Shown here piece after piece: positions 30,580-40,174 of a stretch of 64,000 bases of DNA. The notes beneath the pieces were generated by a model. That model was given only the letters and a program-made list of their open reading frames with translations, was not told the origin of the DNA and made no database searches. Position numbers and translations under genes: made by a program. Each line of letters begins with the position of its first letter. The first letter of the stretch is position 1. Source of the DNA: Verrucomicrobiota bacterium (lineage in GTDB: Bacteria; Verrucomicrobiota; Verrucomicrobiia; CAIQCK01). Where the stretch lies: the NCBI GenBank assembly GCA_016222825.1, contig JACRQF010000006.1, positions 62,001 through 126,000 on the forward strand, written 5' to 3'.

Positions 30580-32136
30580 ATGCTCGCAAAAATTCGCTCC
30601 GTCGCCGTTTATGGCATTGATGCGATTCCCGTCGAGATCGAGGCGAACTGCCCCGGCTACGGCGAGATCAAGACAGTCATTGTCGGCCTCCCCGACGCCG
30701 CTGTGCGCGAAAGCCGCGACCGCGTCTATACCGCCATCCAGAACAGCGGTTTCCGCTACCACAAAGGAGCCGTCACAATCAACCTCGCGCCCGCCGACGT
30801 GCAGAAGGAAGGGCCAAGCTTCGAGCTGCCCATCGCCGTCGGCATTCTCGCGGGCGACGGCCAGTTGAAGCTCGACGACATCCGCGTTGCCGACACGCTC
30901 AACCACTACGCCCTCATCGGCGAGCTGGCCCTCGACGGCGGCGTGCGTGCCGTCAAAGGTGTCCTCAGCGTCGCCCTCCAGGCCCGCGCGGCGAAACTCC
31001 GCGGCCTCATCGTTCCCGCCGCCAACGCCGCCGAAGCCGCCGTCGTCCGCGGCCTCGAGGTCATTCCCGTCCGCAGCTTGCGCGAGACGGCCGAGTTCCT
31101 TGCCGGCGATGCCGTCCTCAAGCCGCATCGCGTGGACTTGGACGCGCTCTTCCGCGACCACGCTGCCTACGACGTGGATTTCGCCGACGTGAAGGGACAG
31201 GAGAGTGTCAAACGCGCGCTCGAAGTTGCCGTCGCCGGAGGACACAACATCCTGATGCTCGGCCCGCCCGGCACCGGCAAGAGCATGCTCGCCAAGCGTA
31301 TCGCAAGCATCCTGCCGCCGCTCTCTCTCGACGAGGCGTTGGAAACGACGCGCATCCACAGCATCATGGGCCTCATCGCACCGGGCCAGTCGCTCGTCGC
31401 CACGCGGCCGTTCCGCTCGCCGCACCACACCGTCAGCGACGCCGGCCTCATCGGCGGCGGCGCGAACCCCACGCCCGGCGAGGTCAGCCTCGCGCATCAC
31501 GGCGTCCTCTTTCTCGATGAACTGCCGGAGTTCCACCGCAACGCGCTGGAAGTCTTGCGCCAGCCTCTTGAAGAAGGCCGTGTCACCATCTCCCGCGCCA
31601 TCGGCTCGATGACGTTTCCCAGCGAGTTCATGCTCGTGGCGGCGATGAACCCGTGCCCGTGCGGCTACTACGGCGACTCGCGGCGGGAGTGCCGCTGCGG
31701 GCCGCTGGCAATCCAGCGTTACCGATCGCGCGTCTCCGGACCACTGCTGGACCGGATTGACCTGCACGTCGAGGTGCCGAATGTGCCCTACAAAGCAATG
31801 GCCTCTGACATCACCGGCGAGCCGAGCGAGAAAATCCGTGCGCGTGTGTTGGCGGGGCGGGCAATCCAGACGAAGAGGTTCGCCGGCAGGCGGAAGGTGT
31901 TCTGCAACGCCCGCATGGGGCCGCGCGAGTTAAAGCAGTTCTGCAAGCTCGACGAGAGCTGCCACCAGTTGCTCCAGATGGCAATGACGCAACTGAACTT
32001 CAGCGCCCGTGCCTACGACCGTATCCTGAAGGTGGCCCGCACCATCGCCGACCTCGCCGACAGCGAAACCATCCAGTCGCACCACGTCAGCGAAGCCATC
32101 CAATATCGCTCTCTCGACCGTCAGCTACTAAGCTGA
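30580..32136 (+). CDS. comM: YifB/ComM-family Mg-chelatase-like AAA+ ATPase
   Basis: The 518-residue protein has all three parts of the ComM family: an N-terminal Lon-like domain ([20 protein letters not shown]), the AAA+ chelatase-like ATPase (Walker [14 protein letters not shown], Walker [12 protein letters not shown]) and the C-terminal domain ([17 protein letters not shown]). A four-cysteine knuckle ([14 protein letters not shown]) is typical. ComM is a helicase promoting branch migration in natural transformation. The ATG at 30580 has GAGG upstream. It is a chromosomal housekeeping gene, so it probably marks the right border of the peptide cluster. Confidence 0.95.
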   Translation: MLAKIRSVAVYGIDAIPVEIEANCPGYGEIKTVIVGLPDAAVRESRDRVYTAIQNSGFRYHKGAVTINLAPADVQKEGPSFELPIAVGILAGDGQLKLDDIRVADTLNHYALIGELALDGGVRAVKGVLSVALQARAAKLRGLIVPAANAAEAAVVRGLEVIPVRSLRETAEFLAGDAVLKPHRVDLDALFRDHAAYDVDFADVKGQESVKRALEVAVAGGHNILMLGPPGTGKSMLAKRIASILPPLSLDEALETTRIHSIMGLIAPGQSLVATRPFRSPHHTVSDAGLIGGGANPTPGEVSLAHHGVLFLDELPEFHRNALEVLRQPLEEGRVTISRAIGSMTFPSEFMLVAAMNPCPCGYYGDSRRECRCGPLAIQRYRSRVSGPLLDRIDLHVEVPNVPYKAMASDITGEPSEKIRARVLAGRAIQTKRFAGRRKVFCNARMGPRELKQFCKLDESCHQLLQMAMTQLNFSARAYDRILKVARTIADLADSETIQSHHVSEAIQYRSLDRQLLS

Positions 32137-32145
32137 GCGGCGGCG

Positions 32146-35100
32146 TCACGGCTGATACTTGATCCACATCGGCGAGACCCAGACGATTTCGCCGGTGGCG
32201 CCTTCGATGTCGGGGACTTGTTCGCCGCGAACGTAGTAGTAGCTGGTCTGGCCGGGCGTGGCCTTCGTGTCGGTCCAGTTGACGGAGGCTTCCTTCTGGT
32301 TTGGCTCGAACGTGTGGACCACCTCGTCATCCTTGATGATCGTGACGCGCGCGAGCGGTTTGACGCCGACGAGCTTGATGTCGAGCGTCGGTAGTTTGGC
32401 GGTGGTGAATTCCTCGCCCATGAAATGCTCCTTGCCACCGGCCTTGCAGCGCATGTCGGCGAGAATGTGGTCGGTGGCGGCATAAACGCGGCGCTTTTTC
32501 ATCGCATCGAGGATCGCCTCGCGCGTCGGCTCGGGCACCCAGACGTTGCAGTAGCTCAGGTGCGTCGAGCCGTGGTCGCTCGATGACTGGAATGCCAGCC
32601 GGTAGCCCTTCTTGAGCGCGAGGTTGACCATGCCTTTCGGCCGCCAGCCGCCGATGCTCTCGCCTTCGACGGCGGTGAGTTTGGATTTTGACTCGCTGAC
32701 GGCGCTGCGCGGCGCGTCGGGGCGCTCGTAGTTGTTGCGGCAACCTTGGTAGATCTCGACGAACGGCTCGACGACCGGATCGTTGTTCCGCCAGTCGGTG
32801 CCCATGTCGGTGGCGCTGGTGTGCTCGGCGCACACACCGTCGAAGCGGCGCAGATACTTGTAGAGCAACTCCGTATCGGGCGCGGGCGGCGGGTTCTCCA
32901 GTTTCGGGTCGCTGAGCGGCAGACGCGGCAGCGTGCGCACGCCGCGTTTGGCAAAGACCGGGTTGCGGTGGCCTTCGGGGTAGTTGACGCTGCGCTCGTA
33001 GCTATACATCGGCACGAATGCGCCGGGCAGCGTGAAGAGCGTCACGGTCTTCTGCGTGATCCACCACGAGTATTCGCGGCCGTTGCCGTTGTCGTGGTCG
33101 CCGTTGCCGACCCAATCCATGTAGGAGGCGTCGAGCGCGTAGCGATACATGTCGAGCAGCGTGCCGTCGCCGCCGCCGTCGGACGACAGCTCGGTGTGGC
33201 GGTGAAACTCGCCTCGCCAGAGCCGCAGCGTCTCGTTGCCGAGCTTCACGCGGTAGTCGCGGAGGGTGTTCGCCGCCGCGGCTTCTTCCGCAACGGCGGG
33301 CGCGGGTGTGGCCGGCTTTTCGGCAGAAACGACGGCCAATTGTGCCGCGGGCGCGGCCTCGACGCGGCTGATCGTCGCGACAAAGACAGTGTTGTTCGGG
33401 TCAGGCGCGGCGCCGGCGCCGGCGGTTTTCTTGCCCGCGCCTTTGCCGCCGCCGCCATAGGGCGGATGCACGGCGGCGCGGCCGTCACCGGAGTAAGCCA
33501 GTAGCATGTCGCCGTTGGGCAGGGCAGCCCAGCCGGGACGGTTGTCGAGGATGTTGTCGGACCGCGGCAACCAGACCGGCGCAAGCCAGCGTTCGCCATC
33601 CATGCGCGTGACGAACTCGTTGAAGATCGGCCCACTCGCCACGCGCCATTCGCCGCCGGGCGGCCGTCCGCGAAACGCGAGCCACACCTTCCCCTGCGCG
33701 TCAGTGGCGAGCCGCGGGAAACAGGGCGCCATCTGCTGGCGCGCGCCTTGGGTCCGCGCTCCCGCCGACTTCGCCGCCCGCGCTTTGCCCTTGCCTTTGC
33801 CTTTACCGGCGACGACAGCCGGCGCGGCGACAATCGGCGGCGGCTGGAGCCATTCTGTGCCGTTGCGCAACACCTTCGAGCCGAGCGAGCGGCCACCGGT
33901 GAAGATGCCGATGCCCGTCTTCTTCAGCGCGCCGAAGTCCTTGCCCCAGTTCTCGCCGCTCTGCTCCCAGACAATCCAGAGATCGCCCTGGCCGTCGTAG
34001 GCGACTGCCGGCCGCACCTCGAAGTCCAGCGTCGCCGCGACGGGCGTCGCCTTGCCGAACGCGCCGTCCGCGCCGCGCAGCGCGACGCAAATGTCGTGGT
34101 CGCCCTTCTCGTAGGTGTCCCACGCAATGGCGACGTTGCCCTTTTTGTCGGCAGCGATGGCGGGATCCCATTCGTTTGCGGGCGTCGCGGCGATGGCCAC
34201 GGGCGCGCCGAACTTGTCGCCGTCCTGCGTCGCCGCAAAAATGTCGAAACTCTGGCCGCGTCCGCTCATCCAAGTGACAACGATCTTGCCGCTGGCATCG
34301 GTGGCGGCGGCCGGCGCGAAATCGGGGCCGGGCGAGTTGCTGACGTTGACGGGCTTGTCGAGCTTGCCGTCGGCGTAACATCGCGCCATCAACTCCCAGT
34401 TACCGTGGTCGAGGTTCGCGTCGGGATTGACGTGCGACGAGTAGAAGACCCAGGCGCGCCCCGCGCCGTCGAGCGCGAGCGCCGGCCGGTAAACGTCCCC
34501 GCCCGCCTTGCTGACCGGCATCGGCTCGCCCCAGACGCCGCCTTTGCAGACACGCAGCTGCACCTGGTCGCCGCCGGTCTTCTGCGCGAGATAGTCGAGA
34601 TCTTCGGGCTTGGCGATGAGGCGGGCCTTGGCCGCGCGCGCTTCGATGGCGGGCTTGACCTCCGGCGTGGCGACCGCTTCGCGCGCGCCAGGGAAATCCT
34701 TGCCGCGCGTGAACGCGACGTAGGCGACATAGACGTTGCCGTCCCTATCCGCGACGGCGGCGGGATAATCCTCGTCGGCTGGCGTCTCGGCGACGGCCGC
34801 AGCTACAGGCGCGCGCTCGATTTCCAGGTTGCCTTCGAGCCGCAGCAACCGCTTGCCGAAAGGCAGGTCGCTCAGTTTGAACTTCGCCTCGCCGGGCTTG
34901 GTGGTGATCACGATCTCCGACGACGGCATCACGTCGACGAGCGTGATGATGACACCGTTGTCGCCGATGGGCATCGGCTTGCCGGCACGGACCTTCTCGC
35001 GCTGCGCGGAACTCTGCACCGGGATGGACCGCGTCTTCACCGTCCACTCATTGCCCTCGGCCTTGTCCATCGGCGTCCAGCGCCAGCCGTGAATCTCGAC

Positions 35101-35247
35101 GACCTTGCCGGGCGTGGCGGTGACGCTGCCGCTCCAGTCCGTGCCTTCCGCGTCCTTCATGCCGAAACGCACGCGCAACGTGACGGCGTCGGCGGCTGTT
35201 GCCAGCGCCACCGCCGACAAAAGACCGACGAGGATGAGTGCTTTCAT
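32146..35247 (-). CDS. Large exported beta-propeller protein with C-terminal DUF3604/PHP-like domain
   Basis: From the ATG at 35247 (1033 residues) a signal peptide leads to an N-terminal beta-domain, then repeated propeller-like blades (PALALDGAGRAWVFYSS, PAIAADKKGNVAIAWDTY, PRLATDAQGKVWLAFRG). A low-complexity Gly/Lys/Ala linker is followed by a C-terminal metal-hydrolase-like domain: WRGEFHRHTELSSDGGGDG, VGNGDHDNG and later histidines resemble the PHP/DUF3604 fold. It probably acts on a surface or environmental substrate. Convergent with the comM gene 10 bp away and preceded by the SPFH gene. Confidence 0.8.
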   Translation of the reverse strand: MKALILVGLLSAVALATAADAVTLRVRFGMKDAEGTDWSGSVTATPGKVVEIHGWRWTPMDKAEGNEWTVKTRSIPVQSSAQREKVRAGKPMPIGDNGVIITLVDVMPSSEIVITTKPGEAKFKLSDLPFGKRLLRLEGNLEIERAPVAAAVAETPADEDYPAAVADRDGNVYVAYVAFTRGKDFPGAREAVATPEVKPAIEARAAKARLIAKPEDLDYLAQKTGGDQVQLRVCKGGVWGEPMPVSKAGGDVYRPALALDGAGRAWVFYSSHVNPDANLDHGNWELMARCYADGKLDKPVNVSNSPGPDFAPAAATDASGKIVVTWMSGRGQSFDIFAATQDGDKFGAPVAIAATPANEWDPAIAADKKGNVAIAWDTYEKGDHDICVALRGADGAFGKATPVAATLDFEVRPAVAYDGQGDLWIVWEQSGENWGKDFGALKKTGIGIFTGGRSLGSKVLRNGTEWLQPPPIVAAPAVVAGKGKGKGKARAAKSAGARTQGARQQMAPCFPRLATDAQGKVWLAFRGRPPGGEWRVASGPIFNEFVTRMDGERWLAPVWLPRSDNILDNRPGWAALPNGDMLLAYSGDGRAAVHPPYGGGGKGAGKKTAGAGAAPDPNNTVFVATISRVEAAPAAQLAVVSAEKPATPAPAVAEEAAAANTLRDYRVKLGNETLRLWRGEFHRHTELSSDGGGDGTLLDMYRYALDASYMDWVGNGDHDNGNGREYSWWITQKTVTLFTLPGAFVPMYSYERSVNYPEGHRNPVFAKRGVRTLPRLPLSDPKLENPPPAPDTELLYKYLRRFDGVCAEHTSATDMGTDWRNNDPVVEPFVEIYQGCRNNYERPDAPRSAVSESKSKLTAVEGESIGGWRPKGMVNLALKKGYRLAFQSSSDHGSTHLSYCNVWVPEPTREAILDAMKKRRVYAATDHILADMRCKAGGKEHFMGEEFTTAKLPTLDIKLVGVKPLARVTIIKDDEVVHTFEPNQKEASVNWTDTKATPGQTSYYYVRGEQVPDIEGATGEIVWVSPMWIKYQP

Positions 35248-35270
35248 GGTGGATCCTTCTGTTGCGTTTG

Positions 35271-36176
35271 TCACTGCGGTCCGATCAAACTCACGCCCGC
35301 CGGCGCCTGGCCGCCGCGAGTGTCCACGATCACCTTGCGCGCCCTGGCCAGGCATTGCTCCAGCGTTTCCAGATAAAGCCGGTTGCGCGTGTCCTCCGGC
35401 GCCGTCTGGTATTTCGCAAACACCTCCCGCACCCGCTGCGCCGCGCCGCTGGCGACCTCGATCTTCTCCTGCCGATACGCCTCCGCGAGCCGCTCGACGC
35501 GGTAAGCCTCGCCCTGCGCCTTCGGAATGAGGTCGTTGGCGTAACCGTGCGCCTCCTCCGAAAGCCGGAAGCGGTCGGCCTTCGCGCTGACCACGTCGTT
35601 GAACGCCGCCGCGACCTCCGGCGGCGGATAGACGCGCTGGATGTTCACGGAGTTGATGCTCACGCCCGCGCGGAAGTCGCCCGCCAGCGCCGCCAGCCGC
35701 TCCTGCACGCGCTGCTGGATCTCGACGCGCTTCTCGTAAAGCACTTCCTCCACCGGCATCCGGCCGACGACTTCGAGCAGCGCGTTCTTAGCCGCCGCCT
35801 TGAGCAAATCTTCGGGCGCGACGCTGCCGAAGAGGTAATCGCCCGGCTCGGCGATGTTGTATTGGACCACCAGCTCGACGTTGACGATGTTCTTGTCGCC
35901 GCTGAGCAGTTCAACCTCCGCCGGCGACGGCGTCCAGCCGGTCACCTGTCCCGCGAGCGCCACGCCGAGGCCGAGCCGTTTCGTTTCGCGCGCTTTCAGC
36001 CGTGTCACCGCGTCGCACGGCCACGGCAGCTTCACATGGATGCCTGGCGGCACGCGGTCGTCCACGACGCGCCCGAACCGGCAGAGCACGCCCTGCTCGT
36101 CGGTGGCGATCATGTAGAACGCCGTCGCCAGCCAGCCAGCGAGGACGAGTCCTGGTATCCAGCGCGTCAGTTTCAC
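35271..36176 (-). CDS. SPFH/band-7 protein (HflK/HflC-like)
   Basis: An N-terminal membrane helix (about residues 6-25) is followed by an SPFH domain: GVLCRFGRVVDDRVPPGIHV starts it and VELVVQYNIAEPGDYLFG and VSINSVNIQRVYPPPEVAAA are typical HflK/C strands. The C-terminal coiled coil is rich in Glu, Arg and Ala. In most bacteria such proteins modulate FtsH or form membrane microdomains. The start is a GTG whose GTGA overlaps the stop of the upstream glycoside hydrolase, so translation is coupled. Only one of the HflK/HflC pair is visible. Confidence 0.85.
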   Translation of the reverse strand: MKLTRWIPGLVLAGWLATAFYMIATDEQGVLCRFGRVVDDRVPPGIHVKLPWPCDAVTRLKARETKRLGLGVALAGQVTGWTPSPAEVELLSGDKNIVNVELVVQYNIAEPGDYLFGSVAPEDLLKAAAKNALLEVVGRMPVEEVLYEKRVEIQQRVQERLAALAGDFRAGVSINSVNIQRVYPPPEVAAAFNDVVSAKADRFRLSEEAHGYANDLIPKAQGEAYRVERLAEAYRQEKIEVASGAAQRVREVFAKYQTAPEDTRNRLYLETLEQCLARARKVIVDTRGGQAPAGVSLIGPQ

Positions 36177-37510
36177 GCGTCGCCCTCCCCAGTGCTGCTT
36201 GAATGTGGGAGAGGCCTCAGCGCCCCGACCCTGCCGTTGCTACAACTGGTAAACTGTAACGGTGCAGTCAGCCGCAGCCAGCCCCTCTCCCTAACCCATC
36301 GGATGGCGAGAGGGAATCTGTTCGCGCCTTCGTGAGCGCGTCCACCATTCAGCGAGCCGTGTCGCGACGCCTGAGGTTTCTCCCGCTCCCTCGCTGCTGG
36401 GGAGAGGGGCTGTTCGCGTTGCGGCGCGGCCATCGTCGCAGCCGCCAGTAACCACGCACCCGTGCCCCAGTCGAAAGTGCCGAGCGGACGGGACGCGTAG
36501 TTCTCGTAATCGCCCGGCCCCGTGCCGCTGGAGACGCCGATAACGCGGCCTTCGTCGCTAATCTGTTTAGCCAGCGCGGCCCATGTGGGTTGCAGCACGC
36601 CCACGTCGTCGAGTCTTAGCAAGCCCTCGCGATGGGCCTCGGCCAGCGCGTAGAGGAACATCGCGCTCGCCGATGTCTCCAGATACGAGTCGGGCCGGTC
36701 CATCACCGTGTGCCACAGCCCGCTCGCCTTGTCCTGCGCCGCGAGCACCGCCTTCGCAAGCCGCGCGAACTCCTTCGACCGCGCGGCGTAATCCGTCGAG
36801 CTGCGGTTCAGCGCCCGCAACACCTCGACGTAAGACATCAGCGTCCAGCCGTTGCCGCGCGCCCAGAGCGTGCCGACGGGCTGTTGCTTCGGCTCGCTAT
36901 ACATGTGCCAGAACAAGCCGCTCTTCTGTTCCTGGTTGTGGCGCGCGAACACGGCGAGTTGCTTCGATGCTTCGGCCACCAACTCCGGTTTCCCTGCGGC
37001 CGCGGCGTAGCGCACATAAACGGGGCATGCCATGTAGAGCGTGTCCACCCACAGCTCGTGATTGTCCCGCCAATGCCCCAACCCGCCGTCCGCCGTGCGC
37101 GTCGCCTGTTGCATGAACTCCACGATCCGCCCGGCCATGTCGAGGTAGCGTTTTTCCTTCGTCTCCTTGTGGAGCATCAGCACCGGCAGTCCCGGCCCCC
37201 AATGCCCACAGTAGCCGCCGCGCTTGCCGCTGCCGTTCAGCACCGGCTCAATGCCCTGCTCATGCCAATGATCGGCCCACTGGCGGACGTAGTTGATATA
37301 GCGTGGCTCCTTCAGCACCTCACCCGCGCGCATCATGCCCGCCATCAACACGCCTTCGCCCCAGTTGAACTTCACCGGTCTGGCGTGCTCTTCGATGACG
37401 CGGTCCGCCACCTTGCGAATCAGCGGCTGCGGGTCTGGCTTCAGCGGCTCTGCCGCCACGACGAAACCGGTCGCCGCCAAGGCCCACGCCATCATGAGTA
37501 GCTGTCTCAT
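36173..37510 (-). CDS. GH88/GH105-family unsaturated glucuronyl/rhamnogalacturonyl hydrolase, C-terminally extended
   Basis: The ATG at 37510 gives a signal peptide (MRQLLMMAWALAATGFVVAA). Residues 30-355 fit the alpha/alpha-barrel of YteR-like hydrolases, which release unsaturated uronic acids from lyase products: FNWGEGVLMAGM, GYCGHWGPGLPVL, WVDTLYMACPVYVRYA, GTLWARGNGWTLMSYVEVL and TSASAMFLYALAEA. The normal end is near residue 359. A further 86 residues, rich in Arg, Pro and Ser, are encoded by an intergenic-type repeat and run to the SPFH start. The native stop seems to have been lost. Confidence 0.85.
   Translation of the reverse strand: MRQLLMMAWALAATGFVVAAEPLKPDPQPLIRKVADRVIEEHARPVKFNWGEGVLMAGMMRAGEVLKEPRYINYVRQWADHWHEQGIEPVLNGSGKRGGYCGHWGPGLPVLMLHKETKEKRYLDMAGRIVEFMQQATRTADGGLGHWRDNHELWVDTLYMACPVYVRYAAAAGKPELVAEASKQLAVFARHNQEQKSGLFWHMYSEPKQQPVGTLWARGNGWTLMSYVEVLRALNRSSTDYAARSKEFARLAKAVLAAQDKASGLWHTVMDRPDSYLETSASAMFLYALAEAHREGLLRLDDVGVLQPTWAALAKQISDEGRVIGVSSGTGPGDYENYASRPLGTFDWGTGAWLLAAATMAAPQREQPLSPAAREREKPQASRHGSLNGGRAHEGANRFPLAIRWVRERGWLRLTAPLQFTSCSNGRVGALRPLPHSSSTGEGDA
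36180..36430. repeat. Dispersed repeat that now encodes the tail of the glycoside hydrolase
   Basis: The stretch contains CCCCTCTCCCTAACCCATCG near 36283 and an inverted GGGGAGAGGGGCTG near 36400, the look of palindromic repeats that are usually intergenic in this phylum. It lies between the hydrolase domain and the SPFH gene and is read in the hydrolase frame. Confidence 0.55.
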
Positions 37511-37669
37511 TGTTCCGCTCCAGTGTTGCGATCCTGTCGTTGCTTGGCCGCCAGTGAAACACATTCGCCCTCCAGTCGTCACTCCTAGAGTTTCAAGCGG
37601 GCGCGGTGAATCCAAACACGGCTTGCTTCGACTCCGGGATGTTCTAAAGTCAGTGCCACGCTCAATGTC

Positions 37670-38890
37670 ATGACGCACACGCCTTCGAACCGGAAGAAAC
37701 TGCGCAAAAAGGTGTTTCCTTTCCTGGCGCGGCTGGCTCTCTGCTTTCTGGTCGTTGAGCTTGCGTGTTTCGCGGGTTACATGGCGTGCTGCCGGTTCTT
37801 CCCATCCGTGGTGGCGGAGGCTGGCGTGGACAGTTTTTTTGCCCGACTCAAATCGGATGACCTTGGTTCCATTGCCGCCCACTATGACCCGTTGTTGGGC
37901 TGGGATTTGCAGCCCGGCCTGCAACGTGAAGAGACAAACTCCGCCGGCAGCAACTACACCGTGCGGACGAACGCGGACCGGTCGCGAGTGGACCGTCTTC
38001 ACACCGGCAAGCCCTGCATCGTGGTTTACGGGGATTCCTTTGCCCAAGGCGTCGAAGTCAACGGCGACGAAACCTGGGCGTCCCTGCTGGAAGCAGAATT
38101 GCAGCAGGATGTCCGCAACTTCGGCGTCCACGGCTACAGCCCGCTTCAGGCCGTGCTCAAGTATCAGCGCCACATCGAGGCAGGTCTGGCGCCCGCGCTG
38201 GCCATCCTCACGGTTTATGAGGAGAACATGGACCGGCTGGTCAACGCCAACCGCTTCTTCATCGGCGGAATGATGCACCCGCTGAGTTTCTCGCCCTGCC
38301 TGGAGCCGGCGCGCGGCACGGTGCGATTCCACGGCAACGTCCTCCACACTGACTTTGGCGATTCGTTTGACCGGCGCGACCTGAAACGGGCCGTTGGCAG
38401 AAGCGCGGACATTGATTTCTGGGCCGGCTTCAAGCTGCGGGCGGGATTTCCGTATTCGTTTGGACTCGCCCGCTGCGTGGTTCATCACGTCCGCTACGGT
38501 CGCGCCGCGCGCGGGTTCAACCTGTGGCAAACCCCTGAAGGCGCGATGGCAATGGATGACGTGTTAGACCGCTATCTGGAGACCAGCCAGCGCCGCGGTA
38601 TCACGCCGGTGGTTCTCTTCATCCCCGACGTGCAGCGGTGGAAGGACGGCCGGCGACAGCCCCAATACACGAACTACGCGCGCGGCCTGAAGACCCGCAA
38701 ACCTTCGTTGACGGTCGTGGACATCGCGGAGGCGGAATTCGAGCCGGCGCGGTTCAACGTCTCCCGCTTCAAAGGCCACGCCTCCGTTTACGGGAACCGC
38801 GTCATCGCCTCCCATTTAACTCCTCGCATCAAGGCGGCTCTCGCCTTGGATCCGGAGGCGGGGCGAGGTCAGGATGAGAGCAAACGCTAG
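37670..38890 (+). CDS. Membrane-anchored SGNH/GDSL-like hydrolase
   Basis: A single N-terminal membrane helix (about 22-40) anchors a 406-residue protein. CIVVYGDSFAQGVEVNGDET carries the GDS block with the presumed nucleophile Ser; the GVHGYSPLQAVLKYQ segment fits block II-III; RFKGHASVYGNRVIA holds the late His. Such anchored SGNH enzymes often modify exopolysaccharides by adding or removing acetyl groups. It is divergent from the glycoside hydrolase and overlaps the next regulator gene by 17 nt. Confidence 0.75.
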   Translation: MTHTPSNRKKLRKKVFPFLARLALCFLVVELACFAGYMACCRFFPSVVAEAGVDSFFARLKSDDLGSIAAHYDPLLGWDLQPGLQREETNSAGSNYTVRTNADRSRVDRLHTGKPCIVVYGDSFAQGVEVNGDETWASLLEAELQQDVRNFGVHGYSPLQAVLKYQRHIEAGLAPALAILTVYEENMDRLVNANRFFIGGMMHPLSFSPCLEPARGTVRFHGNVLHTDFGDSFDRRDLKRAVGRSADIDFWAGFKLRAGFPYSFGLARCVVHHVRYGRAARGFNLWQTPEGAMAMDDVLDRYLETSQRRGITPVVLFIPDVQRWKDGRRQPQYTNYARGLKTRKPSLTVVDIAEAEFEPARFNVSRFKGHASVYGNRVIASHLTPRIKAALALDPEAGRGQDESKR

Positions 38891-40073
38891 ACGTATGCGA
38901 CACGTCGCCCTGATTTACGATGCCCGGCAGCTCTATGACGTGAAGGTCATGGCCGGTGTCGCCGCGTATGTGCGCAAGCTGGCCAACTGGAGCGTGTATA
39001 TCGAGGAGAACTCGCTCGGCGACCAGCGCCTGCCCGACTTGAGGACCTGGCACGGCGACGGCATCATCGCCGACTTCGACGATCCGCGTGTCGCGGCGCA
39101 GGTCACCGCCTCGCGCATCCCGTCGGTCGGCTTTGGCGGCGGCTTCGGATGGTATGATCCTGCCTCGCGCATTCCCTATTTCCATCCGAACAATCGCGCC
39201 ATTTCCCGGCTCGCGGCCGAGCACCTGTTAGATCGTGGCTTTCATAACTTTGCGTTCTGTGGGTATCCCGCGAGCATCGTCAACGGTTGGTCTCAGGAGC
39301 GCGGCCAGGAGTTTGCCGAGCGCGTCGGCGAGTCGGGTTTCGCGTGCAGCACTTATGCGGGCAAACATCGCACGACGCGGAACTGGGAAGGCTTCCGCGC
39401 GTCGCTGGGCCGATGGCTGGCTTCGCTGCCCAAACCGGTGGGACTGATGGCTGCCGACGACAAACGCGCGCGTCAGGTTCTGGAAGTCTGCCGCCTCGCG
39501 GGCATCCAGGTGCCGGATGAAGTGGCCGTGATTGGCGTGGACAACGACGAGATGCTTTGCCAACTGAGCCATCCGTCGTTGAGCAGCATCGAGTCGGGCG
39601 CGCGGCGCGTGGGGCACGAGGCGGCGGCATTGCTCGATCAGTTGATGTCCGGCAAGCGGCCGCGCAGACACAAGTTCGTCGCCGACCCGGAAGGCGTGGT
39701 GACCCGGCAGTCCACGGACGTGCTGGCGGTGGATGACAGCGAAGTGGCTCGCGCAGTCGCGATGATTCGCGCGAACGGCACTGCGGGCGCGACCGTCCAG
39801 AATGTTTGCGACGCGCTGAAGCTTTCGCGCTCCACGCTGGAGTTGCGGTTCAAGCGGGCGATGGGCCGGACGTTGTTCGCGGAGATTCGCCGCGTGCAGC
39901 TTCAACGCGCCGAATGTCTTGTTCGCGAAAGCGACCTGACGCTGAAACAGATCGCCGCCCAGTCCGGCTTTGGTTCTGTGCAGCACATGACGACGCTCTT
40001 CGCGGCGCGATTTGGCAGTCCTCCCGCCACATATCGGCGGCAAGCTTCCTCGCGATTTGCCTCCAGAGGCTGA
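38874..40073 (+). CDS. XylR-like regulator: LacI/PBP1-type sensor fused to AraC-type HTH
   Basis: Residues 10-280 are a periplasmic-binding-protein-like sugar sensor of the LacI/PBP1 type (FHPNNRAISRLAAEHLLDRG, and VIGVDNDEMLCQLSHPSLSS). Residues 290-390 are an AraC pair of helix-turn-helix motifs (VQNVCDALKLSRSTLELRFK and LTLKQIAAQSGFGSVQHMTT). XylR of E. coli has the same order. It therefore probably controls sugar genes in response to a bound sugar; the two oxidoreductases directly downstream on the same strand are likely targets. Confidence 0.9.
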   Translation: MRANARRMRHVALIYDARQLYDVKVMAGVAAYVRKLANWSVYIEENSLGDQRLPDLRTWHGDGIIADFDDPRVAAQVTASRIPSVGFGGGFGWYDPASRIPYFHPNNRAISRLAAEHLLDRGFHNFAFCGYPASIVNGWSQERGQEFAERVGESGFACSTYAGKHRTTRNWEGFRASLGRWLASLPKPVGLMAADDKRARQVLEVCRLAGIQVPDEVAVIGVDNDEMLCQLSHPSLSSIESGARRVGHEAAALLDQLMSGKRPRRHKFVADPEGVVTRQSTDVLAVDDSEVARAVAMIRANGTAGATVQNVCDALKLSRSTLELRFKRAMGRTLFAEIRRVQLQRAECLVRESDLTLKQIAAQSGFGSVQHMTTLFAARFGSPPATYRRQASSRFASRG

Positions 40074-40174
40074 CTTTCTCCGTCGGAAGATTCTGTAAAA
40101 GAAAAGCGTGTTTTTGTAAAAGGGTGTTCTTGTCGCGCGCGCCGAACCTCGCTAACGCTACTGCCAGAACAACC

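Noticed and set aside
33748-35376. 542-residue plus-strand frame
   Set aside because: It is antisense to the large beta-propeller/PHP-like gene and has the Arg/Val/Asp bias of a GC-rich shadow.
36173-38530. 785-residue minus-strand frame
   Set aside because: Only the part from 37510 is the glycoside hydrolase; the remainder is antisense to the SGNH hydrolase.
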